Part shown: in pieces, positions 5,586 to 13,498 of the stretch
Layout: the number at the start of each line of letters is the position of its first letter
How positions within the stretch are numbered: the first letter of the stretch is position 1
Origin: a virus
IMG/VR virus record: IMGVR_UViG_3300030390_000715
Coordinates: 88,754-152,753 of that record
Direction: 5' to 3' (one strand)
DNA: 64,000 bases
Made by a program: the position numbers and the translations under genes
The notes under the pieces: model-generated
Database searches by the model: none
What the model was told of the DNA's origin: nothing
Seen by the model: only the letters and a program-made list of their open reading frames with translations

Positions 5586-6494
5586 ATGTCTTTTGCAAAT
5601 TTAAAACGTAACCGCAATTCAATCGCAGACCTCGTATCTGCGGGCGCCACAAACACTGAAAAGAAAAACTATGACGATGATCGTCAATGGAAAGCGACGG
5701 TCGATAAAGCTGGTAATGGCTATGCCGTTCTCCGTTTCTTGCCTGCACCAGAAGGTAATGAGACTCCATGGGCTAGATATTGGGACCATGGCTTTAAAGG
5801 ACCTACCGGTCAATGGATGATCGAACGATCATTGACTAGTATCGGGCAACCATGTCCAATATCAGAAGCAAATAGTGCGCTCTGGAATTCGGGCAACGAA
5901 GATGATAAAGCTATCGTGCGTGATCGTAAGCGTAGGCTTCATTATGTATCGAATGTATTGGTCGTAAGTGATCCGAGCAACCCTTCTAATGAAGGTAAAG
6001 TAATGCTCTATACTTTCGGTAAGAAGATTCATGATAAGATCATGGATGTTATGCAACCTCAGTTTCAAGATGAAGCTCCACTTAACCCATATGATATGTG
6101 GGAAGGCGCAGACTTCAAATTGAAAATCAGAAATTGGGAGGGTTATCGCAACTATGATAAGTCAGAGTTCGCCAGTCAATCAGCCTTATTAGGTGGTGAT
6201 GACGAGAAGCTTGAAGCATTGTATGCCAAGACATATGATTTACATGAGTACACAGATCCTGCTAATTACAAAACTTACGCAGAATTATCTGCTCGTCTAG
6301 CTCTTGTATTGGGTCAATCTAGTCCTCAAACTCTGGCTCATTCTGCATCACTTGATGCTCAATCTCCTGCTCCTGCTCCTGCAAGCGCACCTCAACCCAG
6401 CATCCCAGCCGCTGATGCCGCAGTTCCATCATCCGCAGCCTCTGATGATGATGATACTATGGCATACTTCAGTTCTCTAGCGGCTGAAGACTAA
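5586..6494 (+). CDS. 32: Single-stranded DNA-binding protein gp32
   Basis: This 302-residue protein coats single-stranded DNA in replication, recombination and repair. The N-terminal basic part (SFANLKRNRNSIADL) is the cooperative binding 'LAST'-like segment. The core has VLRFLPAP, WARYWDHGFKGPTGQW, VSNVLVVSDP and GRAKF-type strands of the T4 family. The C-terminus is Ala/Pro-rich and ends in an acidic tail (SDDDDTMAYFSSLAAED), which recruits partner proteins. Length equals T4 gp32 (301). The zinc site of T4 gp32 seems absent: only one cysteine (about residue 88, GQPCPIS) is seen where T4 has several ligands. Confidence 0.97.
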   Translation: MSFANLKRNRNSIADLVSAGATNTEKKNYDDDRQWKATVDKAGNGYAVLRFLPAPEGNETPWARYWDHGFKGPTGQWMIERSLTSIGQPCPISEANSALWNSGNEDDKAIVRDRKRRLHYVSNVLVVSDPSNPSNEGKVMLYTFGKKIHDKIMDVMQPQFQDEAPLNPYDMWEGADFKLKIRNWEGYRNYDKSEFASQSALLGGDDEKLEALYAKTYDLHEYTDPANYKTYAELSARLALVLGQSSPQTLAHSASLDAQSPAPAPASAPQPSIPAADAAVPSSAASDDDDTMAYFSSLAAED

Positions 6495-6501
6495 ACTAAT
6501 C

Positions 6502-6529
6502 GGGGTTGGCATTCGTCAACCCCTTTTTT
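6502..6529 (+). terminator. Intrinsic terminator after gp32
   Basis: GGGGTTG (6502-6508) pairs with CAACCCC (6517-6523), followed by six T residues (6524-6529). Confidence 0.93.
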
Positions 6530-6548
6530 AATTTGAAGGACTTATATT

Positions 6549-7253
6549 ATGGATTACTCAACAATTCTCCAACTTTATTCACCATCGATTTTAGAATATA
6601 TCTTTCTAGGAATTATATTATTAAGTTTCATTCTATATCTTTATAATCCTAAGGAACATTGGTCGATAGAGATGCAGAAGCGATTCGAATACCAGAACAT
6701 GCCCGTATTAATACCAGTCCCTATCATAACTAAAGATATGGGATTCTGGAGTGCAATGAGAACTTGGCTATTCACTCGAAGGACCTTTGAGCTAGGTGAA
6801 GATTTTAATTTTTCATTAAGAAGATATGGCACAGATTTTATTATACCAAAAGGATTTCGTACAGACTGCGCCTCTATACCTAGATTTCTTGGCGCATTCT
6901 TATCTCCGACTGGTCTTCTTTTGATTCCAGGAATCGTTCACGATTATTGCTATCGAACAGGATACTATCCACCCGCGCCGGGTAGTGAGTTTTTCTATGT
7001 AGACGCTATTTCGCGAAAGGAATCAGATATTTGGTTTCGTGAAATCGCTACTTCGGTCAACGGTTTTGTTGTATTGAACCATATCGCGTATGTAGCACTA
7101 AGACTAACCGGATGGTGGGGATGGAAAGGGAGTGCTAGTGAACAAACAAAATGGTGGCTTAAACCAGGCTTTATCTTTTGGATTCTTGCCGCAGTCGTGT
7201 TGACCCTTTACTCTTGTAACGTACCTAGGTATGATATAATATATACATATTGA
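6549..7253 (+). CDS. DUF1353-like phage membrane protein
   Basis: A 234-residue protein. It has a hydrophobic segment near residues 16-33 (YIFLGIILLSFILYLY), a soluble middle and a second hydrophobic segment near 208-225 (FIFWILAAVVLTLYSC). The middle holds the DUF1353 signature: GFRTDCASIPRFL, then LLIPGIVHDYCYRTG and a terminal helix with conserved aromatic residues. DUF1353 proteins are common in phages and their function is not established. The two membrane segments suggest an inner-membrane location. The gene follows the gp32 terminator and its end carries the promoter of the next gene. Confidence 0.85.
   Translation: MDYSTILQLYSPSILEYIFLGIILLSFILYLYNPKEHWSIEMQKRFEYQNMPVLIPVPIITKDMGFWSAMRTWLFTRRTFELGEDFNFSLRRYGTDFIIPKGFRTDCASIPRFLGAFLSPTGLLLIPGIVHDYCYRTGYYPPAPGSEFFYVDAISRKESDIWFREIATSVNGFVVLNHIAYVALRLTGWWGWKGSASEQTKWWLKPGFIFWILAAVVLTLYSCNVPRYDIIYTY
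7232..7240 (+). promoter_or_regulatory. Extended -10 promoter before the SNase-like gene
   Basis: TGATATAAT at 7232-7240 is an extended -10 element (TGn plus perfect TATAAT). A weak -35 (TTGTAA, 7214-7219) lies 15 bases upstream. It lies in the end of the preceding gene and would give a start near 7247, 22 bases before the SNase ATG. Confidence 0.6.
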
Positions 7254-7268
7254 CAGAGGATGCAATAA

Positions 7269-7700
7269 ATGTTTGAATATAGATGTAAAGTAGTGAGAGT
7301 CATTGACGGAGATACAGTGGTTGTAGATATCGACTTAGGTTTCGGTATCGAAATGAGGAATCAGACCATAAGATTGCGTGGTGTAGATACTCCGGAAGTT
7401 CGTACACGAGATGACATAGAAAAGATGTACGGTAATATAGCCAAAGACTATGTGGAACATATGCTACTTTCGCAAGAAGAAACACATGGGTATGTTGTTT
7501 TGAAATCATATTCGTTTTCAGGAAAGTACGGTAGAACGCTCGGTGATTTTATAGTAGAAGGATCTTCACTCGCTTCGATGATAATAGAAGAGCATGTTGG
7601 TGTAGAATACATCATCACGGAATCAAAAGAAGATCGAGCAAAAAAGCATGTTCTCAATAGAACCTTAATAAGTGAAGAGATGACAGAGGGCTATATTTGA
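7269..7700 (+). CDS. Staphylococcal-nuclease-like (SNase) protein
   Basis: A 143-residue calcium-dependent nuclease of the SNase/thermonuclease family. The active-site segments are VIDGDTVVVDID near residues 11-22 (the DGDT metal ligand and OB-fold strand), RLRGVDTPEVR near 36-46 (catalytic Arg, metal Asp, TPE with catalytic Glu) and SGKYGRTLGDF near 81-91 (second catalytic Arg). All key residues seem present, so it is probably active. No signal peptide, so it acts in the cytoplasm, perhaps on host DNA or for nucleotide salvage. Related genes are common in marine T4-likes. The next gene begins right after the stop. Confidence 0.92.
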   Translation: MFEYRCKVVRVIDGDTVVVDIDLGFGIEMRNQTIRLRGVDTPEVRTRDDIEKMYGNIAKDYVEHMLLSQEETHGYVVLKSYSFSGKYGRTLGDFIVEGSSLASMIIEEHVGVEYIITESKEDRAKKHVLNRTLISEEMTEGYI

Positions 7701-7997
7701 ATGGCTAAACACATCGAAGATAAAACGCATAGCGGAAATGAACTAAGAACCATATGTGAAATGCATCGTGAGTTATACGATATAGTGTATGAGGTTGATG
7801 GCATGGAAGAAGCTTGTAGAATTCTTCAAGAAGCTTACACCGCGGCAAAGAAGATGGACGCAAAGCTTCGCCAATATGCGGGTGACTATGATAACGAATG
7901 GTGGGAGCTTGAACGTGAGATAGTCATATCAGAAAAGATACAAAACAGAACAGCCCGATCAATAGAACGGAAAGAAATAAAAAAACGAGAGATGTAA
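7701..7997 (+). CDS. Small hypothetical protein
   Basis: A 98-residue, charged, mostly helical protein (for example MEEACRILQEAYTAAKKMDA) that starts directly after the SNase stop with no spacing, suggesting coupled translation. The C-terminus is basic (SIERKEIKKREM). Its last codons are part of a 16-base direct duplication that continues past the stop. Function unknown. Confidence 0.65.
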   Translation: MAKHIEDKTHSGNELRTICEMHRELYDIVYEVDGMEEACRILQEAYTAAKKMDAKLRQYAGDYDNEWWELEREIVISEKIQNRTARSIERKEIKKREM

Positions 7998-8014
7998 TGT
8001 ACGAGAGATGTAAT
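7985..8014 (+). repeat. 14-bp direct repeat across a stop codon
   Basis: ACGAGAGATGTAAT occurs at 7985-7998 and again at 8001-8014, a 16-base period. The first copy contains the last codons and stop of the upstream gene; the second is a non-coding duplicate. Confidence 0.9.
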
Positions 8015-8021
8015 TGATCTC

Positions 8022-8153
8022 TAGTGGGCTCCCCACGACGAGAAGCGAGATAATTACTCGTAGGAGACGAGCTATCAATAGACTAGCCGTTATGGTAAAG
8101 CGTCACACGATTATGAATGGCTTGGCCGCTAGTAATCGTTCCACTAAATTTTT
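8022..8153. other. Hairpin-rich intergenic element between convergent operons
   Basis: No gene is visible in 7998-8156, but the stretch is packed with complementary segments. GTGGG-CTC-CCCAC is a tight hairpin at 8024-8036. CTCGT-AGGAG-ACGAG is a hairpin at 8057-8071. ACTAGC (8082-8087) pairs with GCTAGT (8128-8133), enclosing AAGC/GCTT (8098-8101 with 8120-8123). TAGTGG (8022-8027) could instead close the whole element with CCACTA (8141-8146), which is followed by TTTTT (8149-8153). It may be a bidirectional terminator or a structured RNA. Confidence 0.45.
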
Positions 8154-8156
8154 AAT

Positions 8157-9548
8157 TTACCAAGAGTAAGCGTTTGATCGTGTTCCGTTGTTTGTTGTAG
8201 GACTAGTCATAACAAACGGGCTACTAGTATTAGAAACATTGTTTTGTGTAGTAGTCGGTGCTGATACTTGGGTTGTCTGTACAATGGTCACATTAGCGTC
8301 ACCAGACGCACTGGATGTCTGTCTCCCGATCTCTTCGCTAACACTCTGTCGAGACTCGTCACCTTTTATCATTTCCGCAGTAACAGTTTTTGTTACAAAC
8401 TCAACGCGCTCTTGCGCGTCTGTACGTTGTTCAGCTTTCCATCTAGAAAGATCACCATACTTCTCACTTTCGTTTACGCCAGTAATCGAAGCTATATCAG
8501 CCATAGTACTGGCAGAAAAGGTGGGCTGAGGTATGGGTGGCTTTTCACCCTTACCAGAGTTGTCGTTGAATCCATTATCGAATTCGCGCATGAATGCTTC
8601 TATCGGAGAATCGCCTTTAGTGAAGATAGCTTTAATTGCGGCTGTCGCACCTCTACCTACACCTTCGACGAAATTCAAGATAGTGTCAACAATACTACCG
8701 AAGCTGTCTGCCATTGAAAACCCGTCGAGTAGTTTAGAGAAATTATCAAAGCCTAGTTTACTAGACAACCAAGAGATTCCATCTTTGAGTAGATCAAGGG
8801 GTAGGGTAACTAGGCTACCGATTCCTTTAAGAACACCTTTCGCAACGGCTGTAAACTTAGCGAACAGATCAGAGCCATCACCTAGACTAGTCAACTCTTC
8901 GAATATTGCCATTCCGGTTTCTATTGCTAATGTGATAGGCAAGAATGCTCTACCAATAATTCTGAAAAAACCAAATACCTTAGAGAACGAAGCTCCGAAC
9001 TTTGATATGAATCTCGTAACAGGCTCAAAGAAGCTTGTAATCTTTGCGAATGTTTTACCTATAACGCCCTTTGTGCCTATAAATGAATTCAATCTACCGA
9101 AGAAGTCTGTCATAGGTTTGAAGGACGATCCAATCTTTGTGAGTATTGCTCCCACCTTTCCGTTTGCGCTAAAGATAGCTTTAAAGCTATTTGACCATTT
9201 TGTTAGTCTAGCTCCGACATCGAAATTCATCTTCTTCAGAATAGCATTCAAGGTGTCGCCTAGCCCCAAAGTGAAGCCTGCTATGGAGCCTGCTATTCCT
9301 GCTACTAAAGCCGCGAATCCAAAGTTTAGACCTTCGGTATTCTTAACAGTAGGCACTTCAGGTTGGACGCTCGAATCATCTTTACCAGAAATACGCTCAC
9401 GCATATTCTCAGCCTCGTCCATCTTGTTACTAGCCCAGAGAGTGATAAAGTTGTCGATGTTGCGATCAAGCCTAGTGAGAACGTCATTATTCGCACGTTG
9501 CTCCATGACAACATCATTTAGAGTCTTACCTTTAGCTTTCTTAGCCAC
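8157..9548 (-). CDS. 29: Probable tape measure protein (gp29 position)
   Basis: A 463-residue protein with GTG start at 9548, preceded by AAGGAG. The middle (residues about 75-320) is a long series of amphipathic and hydrophobic helices rich in Gly, Phe and Ala (for example FGFAALVAGIAGSIAGFTLG and ITSFFEPVTRFISKFGASF), as in tape measure proteins. The ends are polar; the C-terminus is Ser/Thr/Asn-rich. It directly follows gp26 and its frameshift extension, the position of the tape measure gene in most tailed phages. In T4 gp29 has about 590 residues. If length sets tail length, this tail would be shorter than T4's. The assignment rests on position and composition, not on a motif. Confidence 0.7.
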   Translation of the reverse strand: MAKKAKGKTLNDVVMEQRANNDVLTRLDRNIDNFITLWASNKMDEAENMRERISGKDDSSVQPEVPTVKNTEGLNFGFAALVAGIAGSIAGFTLGLGDTLNAILKKMNFDVGARLTKWSNSFKAIFSANGKVGAILTKIGSSFKPMTDFFGRLNSFIGTKGVIGKTFAKITSFFEPVTRFISKFGASFSKVFGFFRIIGRAFLPITLAIETGMAIFEELTSLGDGSDLFAKFTAVAKGVLKGIGSLVTLPLDLLKDGISWLSSKLGFDNFSKLLDGFSMADSFGSIVDTILNFVEGVGRGATAAIKAIFTKGDSPIEAFMREFDNGFNDNSGKGEKPPIPQPTFSASTMADIASITGVNESEKYGDLSRWKAEQRTDAQERVEFVTKTVTAEMIKGDESRQSVSEEIGRQTSSASGDANVTIVQTTQVSAPTTTQNNVSNTSSPFVMTSPTTNNGTRSNAYSW

Positions 9549-9732
9549 CGTTTTCTTGCTCCTTTCGTTGGGCTTCTTCTTCTTCTAGAGCTTGCATTAA
9601 CATGATCATATGTACCTCTCTCTCCCATGGCATCATTTCATCTAACTCTGTTAAAGAGTATTTATGATACCTAAGTAGCATAAAGTTCGATTTAAAATAA
9701 TTTGTAAGGGACTCATGAGAGAGGCATACTAA
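9541..9732 (-). CDS. -1-frame extension of gp26, tail assembly chaperone-like
   Basis: A 63-residue frame that is open from the slippery run at the gp26 stop and ends 8 nt inside the tape measure gene. It reads LVCLSHESLTNYFK, then LLRYHKYSLTELDEMMPWER and an acidic helix LMQALEEEEAQRKEQENGG. The HKYSLTELxxMxPWE pattern resembles downstream parts of tail assembly chaperones. An internal ATG at 9681 has no ribosome site, so translation by -1 frameshifting from gp26 is more likely. The fusion would have about 295 residues. By position it corresponds to T4 gp51 but is far shorter. Confidence 0.7.
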   Translation of the reverse strand, partial: LVCLSHESLTNYFKSNFMLLRYHKYSLTELDEMMPWEREVHMIMLMQALEEEEAQRKEQENGG

Positions 9733-10427
9733 AAAAACGACTGCATGCCCTCAAGTTTTAATTTATTTGCATGCCCGCAATCCGAACACTCAAACTCTAT
9801 AGTATGCTTAACTGCTGGCATATTCTCAAGATAATCGGATAGCTTTGAGAACTGGCTTTGAGTCATTGAGTCAATGAATTCTCCCATACTCTCTTCGCTC
9901 TCCTCACTAGCGTTTATTCTATTTTCGCCATTATCTGTTATTATTGTCTTAATACATTTACCTAGTACACTGAATCCTTGCGTTCTACTATCACCGTCGA
10001 AGTCAAGCATCGTGTAATTAGGGTAATCCATCTCCACGCTAATATCGTCAGTAAGTTCTATGATCGATGACGAAGCGGTCTTCTCGCATTTAATCGAGCT
10101 AATGTCAATACTATTCTTGTTAGGAGTCTTACACTCAGAACAATCTAGTTTTACGTCTATCTTATCTCCTACAGACTTAGATCGAATTTGCAAGAACATA
10201 TATTCGATGTCAAATGTTTTGAGATCATCGTTCTTTATATTACCGTCGATACAAGCAATAACGGTATCTACAACCGCAGACATTATTTGTCCAGGGTCTT
10301 GCTGTTCTGATGCCATTAACAATATCTTTTCTTCTTTAACTAAGTAAGGTCTGTACTTGACTTTCTTGCCTGTAGATGGTATAGTTAGTGTATATTTTGG
10401 AACACTATTTAACTGTGGTAATGCCAT
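9729..10427 (-). CDS. 26: Baseplate hub subunit gp26
   Basis: A 232-residue protein of the T4 gp26 family, a baseplate hub/tail assembly factor. It starts MALPQLNSVPKYTLTIPSTG and VKYRPYLVKEEKILLMA, the typical beginning of the family. It contains two CxxC pairs (CSECKTPN near residue 98 and CSDCGHAN near 217), a probable zinc ribbon. T4 gp26 has about 208 residues. It lies between gp54 and the tape measure gene on the minus strand, with a slippery run at its stop. Its role as chaperone for the tape measure is an inference from that arrangement. Confidence 0.88.
   Translation of the reverse strand: MALPQLNSVPKYTLTIPSTGKKVKYRPYLVKEEKILLMASEQQDPGQIMSAVVDTVIACIDGNIKNDDLKTFDIEYMFLQIRSKSVGDKIDVKLDCSECKTPNKNSIDISSIKCEKTASSSIIELTDDISVEMDYPNYTMLDFDGDSRTQGFSVLGKCIKTIITDNGENRINASEESEESMGEFIDSMTQSQFSKLSDYLENMPAVKHTIEFECSDCGHANKLKLEGMQSFF
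9731..9738 (-). other. Slippery heptanucleotide for -1 frameshift
   Basis: On the coding strand gp26 ends TCG TTT TTT TAG, a run of seven T (9737-9731) at the stop codon. A slip of one base back puts the ribosome in the open frame starting TTA GTA TGC. Slippage on TTT TTT with a stop codon in or next to the A site is favourable; RNA polymerase slippage on the T run is an alternative. Confidence 0.65.
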
Positions 10428-10443
10428 GATTTATTCTCAGTTG

Positions 10444-11172
10444 TTATATTGAATTATATAGTGAGTTTGTTAACTTATTTAGTATGCCCGTAGTAGCCGC
10501 TCCAGTAGCTGTAATTCCTACCTTACCCTTATCTTTGTTCTGGAGTACTTCGCCCTGCCAAGACTTGTATGTAAACTCTACAGTGAATTGACTTATCTCA
10601 TTAGAAGCACCGTCCGAAAATGTTTCGTATGATACAGACTTAGGATATGCACGATCTAATAGCCAATGGTAGTTAGCAAAGCCCGAAGTACCTGCGTCAA
10701 TATCTAAGTCGAGATTTATATTGATTGGTCCTAATCTTACGTCTTTACTCTTGTTGAGAATAGGTATGCTGAATCCTTTCTCTAATTGATAGATGTGTAA
10801 AGGAAAGCAGTAGTTGTCGGCATACTCAGAAACATACCTACCTTCTAGATCGTCAGTACGAACGATAATGCTATCCATCCAACCTTCGAAATATCGTCGG
10901 GTACTCTGATCATTCATTACACGAAAGGTCATAGAGACTTCAGGATTCTGAAACCCGTACGCGACTTGTTGTTGATCAACACCCATATCACGAGCCGCAG
11001 TAAGAATTTGCCTCGAAGGTAATGTCACACTCGTACAGAGAAACGACATGTTCCTAGGAGAATCAGCTCCTTGAATCGCAGGCAATTGAACATGATATAA
11101 ATTCGTCTTTGCGGCTCCACGTTTTGAACCTACAAGACTTTTAAATTCATCTATGCTACTTGGTCTAAACAT
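10444..11172 (-). CDS. 54: Baseplate tail tube initiator gp54
   Basis: A 242-residue tube-like protein. SSIDEFKSLVGSKRGAAKTN, FLCTSVTLPSRQ and FRVMNDQSTRRYFEGWMDSI correspond to the same parts of gp19 (tail tube) in this window (DDFKSKLRGGGARANLFN, FLCKSAQIPQS, DTNFDIRDAFERWMNGI). So it is a gp19 paralogue that starts the tube on the hub. It is shorter than T4 gp54 (about 320). It overlaps the gp2-like stop by one base (TAATG). Confidence 0.85.
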   Translation of the reverse strand: MFRPSSIDEFKSLVGSKRGAAKTNLYHVQLPAIQGADSPRNMSFLCTSVTLPSRQILTAARDMGVDQQQVAYGFQNPEVSMTFRVMNDQSTRRYFEGWMDSIIVRTDDLEGRYVSEYADNYCFPLHIYQLEKGFSIPILNKSKDVRLGPININLDLDIDAGTSGFANYHWLLDRAYPKSVSYETFSDGASNEISQFTVEFTYKSWQGEVLQNKDKGKVGITATGAATTGILNKLTNSLYNSI

Positions 11173-11771
11173 TAGATCATGCTCCTTGAATCTTTATAAA
11201 CAGCACCTTTATTACCCTGAAATTGTTGCGTCGGTAAAAATGTCGCTATTTCCCATTCTGGTGGTGGTACGTATGCCATCTGCCCTTCAATTTGAGAAGT
11301 CAGGTAATGCTTTAAACACGGCTTGAACCATTTAAACTTTGAACTAGCAGTAAGAAATTTGTATGAGGCTTGAAACTTAGTAGTTTCATCCCACGCTTTA
11401 TTGTTTGTAACTTTCATTAGTTCGTCCAGTAACTTGGCACGAAGTGGTATAGGCAAGTAGTGAAGATTCAGCCCTAGAAACCCACCCTTTGCAGGACCAA
11501 CAATGATCACTAAAGGAAATGCGTCCCAGTACGGAAGCGTATCTCGGTGCTTGGCATCGTAGAAGTACATGTACATATCACCAATGCCTTTGCTACTACG
11601 AGCGCCACGCGTACTGCGTAACTCTAGCTCTTGTTCTCGCATAAGAGCGCGACGATTAATGCCTCGCATTTTTTGCACTTTCTTTCTAAACCATGCAGTC
11701 GCCTCTTTACTACGTGGCGTTATGCCCGCACGAAACGCTTCTTGTTCTACTTTTTTAAAGATTTCACTCAT
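11172..11771 (-). CDS. 2: DNA end protector protein gp2-like
   Basis: A 199-residue protein that I identify with the gp2 family of T4-like phages. gp2 sits on the ends of packaged DNA and protects it from RecBCD after injection. The recognised stretch is MYFYDAKHRDTLPYWDAFP, then GGFLGLNLHYLPIPLRAKLL. The basic N-terminus and a C-terminal motif (WEIATFLPTQQF, KDSRSMI) are usual in marine members. It is next to gp4, as in T4 (2 then 4). I am fairly, not fully, sure of the name. Confidence 0.7.
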   Translation of the reverse strand: MSEIFKKVEQEAFRAGITPRSKEATAWFRKKVQKMRGINRRALMREQELELRSTRGARSSKGIGDMYMYFYDAKHRDTLPYWDAFPLVIIVGPAKGGFLGLNLHYLPIPLRAKLLDELMKVTNNKAWDETTKFQASYKFLTASSKFKWFKPCLKHYLTSQIEGQMAYVPPPEWEIATFLPTQQFQGNKGAVYKDSRSMI

Positions 11772-11775
11772 ACGT

Positions 11776-12270
11776 TTATTTAGTCTTTTTCTTAGTGGAT
11801 TTTAATTTCTTTAGTGGTTTTAGTTTCTTCAGTGGCTTAGGCATTATTCCTTTCGCAGTCAACTCAACCTCTGTCCATATTTCAAACGACCAACCGTTAT
11901 CTTTTGCGAAGTTAGAGGCGGCTTTCCATTTATTCTGGTTTTTAACATACGTCAATCCCTCGTTTAAATATCGTCGGGTGCGCTTATCACCTTTTGGTGG
12001 CATCGTCTCTTTCTTCGGCTTGATCTCAATAAGAACAGTTCGACGATCAGCATATGTCACTTTCAAGTCCATGAAGTATCGATGATATCGTTTATCGATG
12101 TCATAGTAATAGGGTATCACAACCTCTTCGCTTGACCATCCTATAACATTAGGGTCATCGTCGCACCATGTAAAGGCGTATTTCTCCCACATTGATCGAT
12201 ACACCACTTTAGAATAGTCACCCTTATACTTGGATGGGTTTTTAACTTTATATCTGCCAGAATAAGCCAC
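11776..12270 (-). CDS. 4: Head completion protein gp4
   Basis: A 164-residue protein that finishes DNA-filled heads before tail joining. The start (MAYSGRYKVKNPSKYKGDYS), VVYRSMWEKYAF, SSEEVVIPYYYD and VTYADRRTVLIEIKPKKE match the gp4 family. It looks like an endonuclease-type fold with an EIKP motif (E-x-K). The C-terminus is a lysine-rich tail (PKPLKKLKPLKKLK). T4 gp4 has about 150 residues. It is the first gene of the minus-strand operon; a likely late promoter lies at 12311-12304. Confidence 0.93.
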   Translation of the reverse strand: MAYSGRYKVKNPSKYKGDYSKVVYRSMWEKYAFTWCDDDPNVIGWSSEEVVIPYYYDIDKRYHRYFMDLKVTYADRRTVLIEIKPKKETMPPKGDKRTRRYLNEGLTYVKNQNKWKAASNFAKDNGWSFEIWTEVELTAKGIMPKPLKKLKPLKKLKSTKKKTK

Positions 12271-12279
12271 TAGTTCCCT

Positions 12280-12287
12280 TATAAATA
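12280..12287 (+). promoter_or_regulatory. T4-type late promoter for gp48
   Basis: A perfect TATAAATA, 38 bases before the gp48 ATG, in the divergent gap between gp4 and gp48. Confidence 0.85.
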
Positions 12288-12303
12288 AAGATTATTAGAA
12301 ACT

Positions 12304-12311
12304 ATATTTAG
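12304..12311 (-). promoter_or_regulatory. Likely late promoter for the minus-strand operon
   Basis: On the minus strand the sequence reads CTAAATAT, close to the late consensus TATAAATA, 33 bases before the gp4 start. It is the only late-like element facing this operon. Confidence 0.45.
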
Positions 12312-12325
12312 TAAGGTTTAAAAAT

Positions 12326-13498
12326 ATGAATCCTAGTCAAATTAAGAAAGCGGAGCAGGATGCGCGTAACACAGCACAGTCTATAAGTCAAGACGCGACC
12401 AATGTTATTTTTGACAAAAAGATGGAGGGACTTGATGGTACTGAATCGACTCGTTCTGAAGTCTCGGCTCTTAATGCTAAAACTCGTGAATTCAGATATC
12501 CTCTGTCTATGCCTATGTCGGGTAAAGGCTACCCCGGAACAATTACATTTACTGCATACAAGATTGATGGTAAACTTGACCTTGGTGCATCTCTAGGATC
12601 AGCATTCGATAGAGCTACGAAATTCTTATCAGGTACTGATACAGACATTAGTGAGGCTGAAATAGATGCAAGGGCAACCGAAAGCGCGTTGGTCCTTGCA
12701 GAACAGAAAGCTAATGCAGGTAAAAAGAATCGATCAACTACGTCTTATGAGAATACTTCGCGAGGTGAACCAGTAGGTAAAGTGGTGATGCCCCTCCAAA
12801 GAGACTTACGCTTTTCTGACAATGTTACATACGATTCACCACCTCTTGGAGCATTAGGAGCTGGTCTCGAAGCGATAGGTGGTGGTAGAAATCCATTCGC
12901 CGGAGCTACTAACGGTGACGGAACATTCACAACTACTGCGGCTGCCTTAGCCGCGCAAGCTGTAGCAAAAGCTTCGGGTGCTGGTATTGGTGCTATAGTC
13001 GGTAAGTTAGCAGGAAGCGCATTAGGTGGTGCTGTCATAGGATCTGGAGCGACCGAAGGATTAGGTGATGCTGTTCGAAGTTCGACACGTATATCCTCCG
13101 CACCTAATCACAGAACATTATTCAAAGAAGTTCAGCTTCGACAATTCTCTTTCACATTTAAGATGATAGCAAATAGCGAACGAGAAGCGTTTGAGATAAA
13201 GCAGATCATAAAGTTCTTTAGGCAAGAGTTGTATCCTGAAAAGATCACAGTAGGTGACGAGAACATACCTATTGCATACAAGTTTCCTAATGTATTTGAA
13301 CTTCAGGTGAAGAATCAAACAGGTGGTAATCCCGCTTCAAAAATTCAGCGGTGCTATCTTAAAGATGTGCAAACATCATATAACTCAACGGGTAACGGTC
13401 TACATACAGACGGATCGTTTGTAGAATGTGATTTAACGATTAACTTCCAAGAGATATCAGCACTCGATAAAAACATGATAAGGGACAGAGGATACTAA
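12326..13498 (+). CDS. 48: Baseplate tail tube cap gp48
   Basis: A 390-residue protein that caps the hub and starts tube assembly. The N-terminus is polar. The middle is Gly/Ala-rich (about residues 170-250, LGALGAGLEAIGGG and AQAVAKASGAGIGAIVG). The C-terminal third is tube-like: VQLRQFSFTFKMIANSERE, IKQIIKFFRQELYP and a final domain with DVQTSYNSTGNGLHTDGSF. Length is close to T4 gp48 (about 364). It is the first gene of the plus-strand baseplate operon, and gp53 starts in an overlap with its stop (TAATG). Confidence 0.88.
   Translation: MNPSQIKKAEQDARNTAQSISQDATNVIFDKKMEGLDGTESTRSEVSALNAKTREFRYPLSMPMSGKGYPGTITFTAYKIDGKLDLGASLGSAFDRATKFLSGTDTDISEAEIDARATESALVLAEQKANAGKKNRSTTSYENTSRGEPVGKVVMPLQRDLRFSDNVTYDSPPLGALGAGLEAIGGGRNPFAGATNGDGTFTTTAAALAAQAVAKASGAGIGAIVGKLAGSALGGAVIGSGATEGLGDAVRSSTRISSAPNHRTLFKEVQLRQFSFTFKMIANSEREAFEIKQIIKFFRQELYPEKITVGDENIPIAYKFPNVFELQVKNQTGGNPASKIQRCYLKDVQTSYNSTGNGLHTDGSFVECDLTINFQEISALDKNMIRDRGY

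Noticed and set aside
8022-8146. tRNA or tmRNA gene
   Set aside because: No cloverleaf with T-loop GTTC pattern and acceptor stem could be drawn; the hairpins found do not fit a tRNA layout.
8533-9588. A 351-codon open frame on the plus strand, antisense to the tape measure gene
   Set aside because: It lies wholly opposite the minus-strand gene that follows gp26, has no ribosome site, and is low-complexity (Ser/Pro/Leu/Phe-rich) as expected for the reverse complement of a helical, Gly/Lys/Ala-rich protein.
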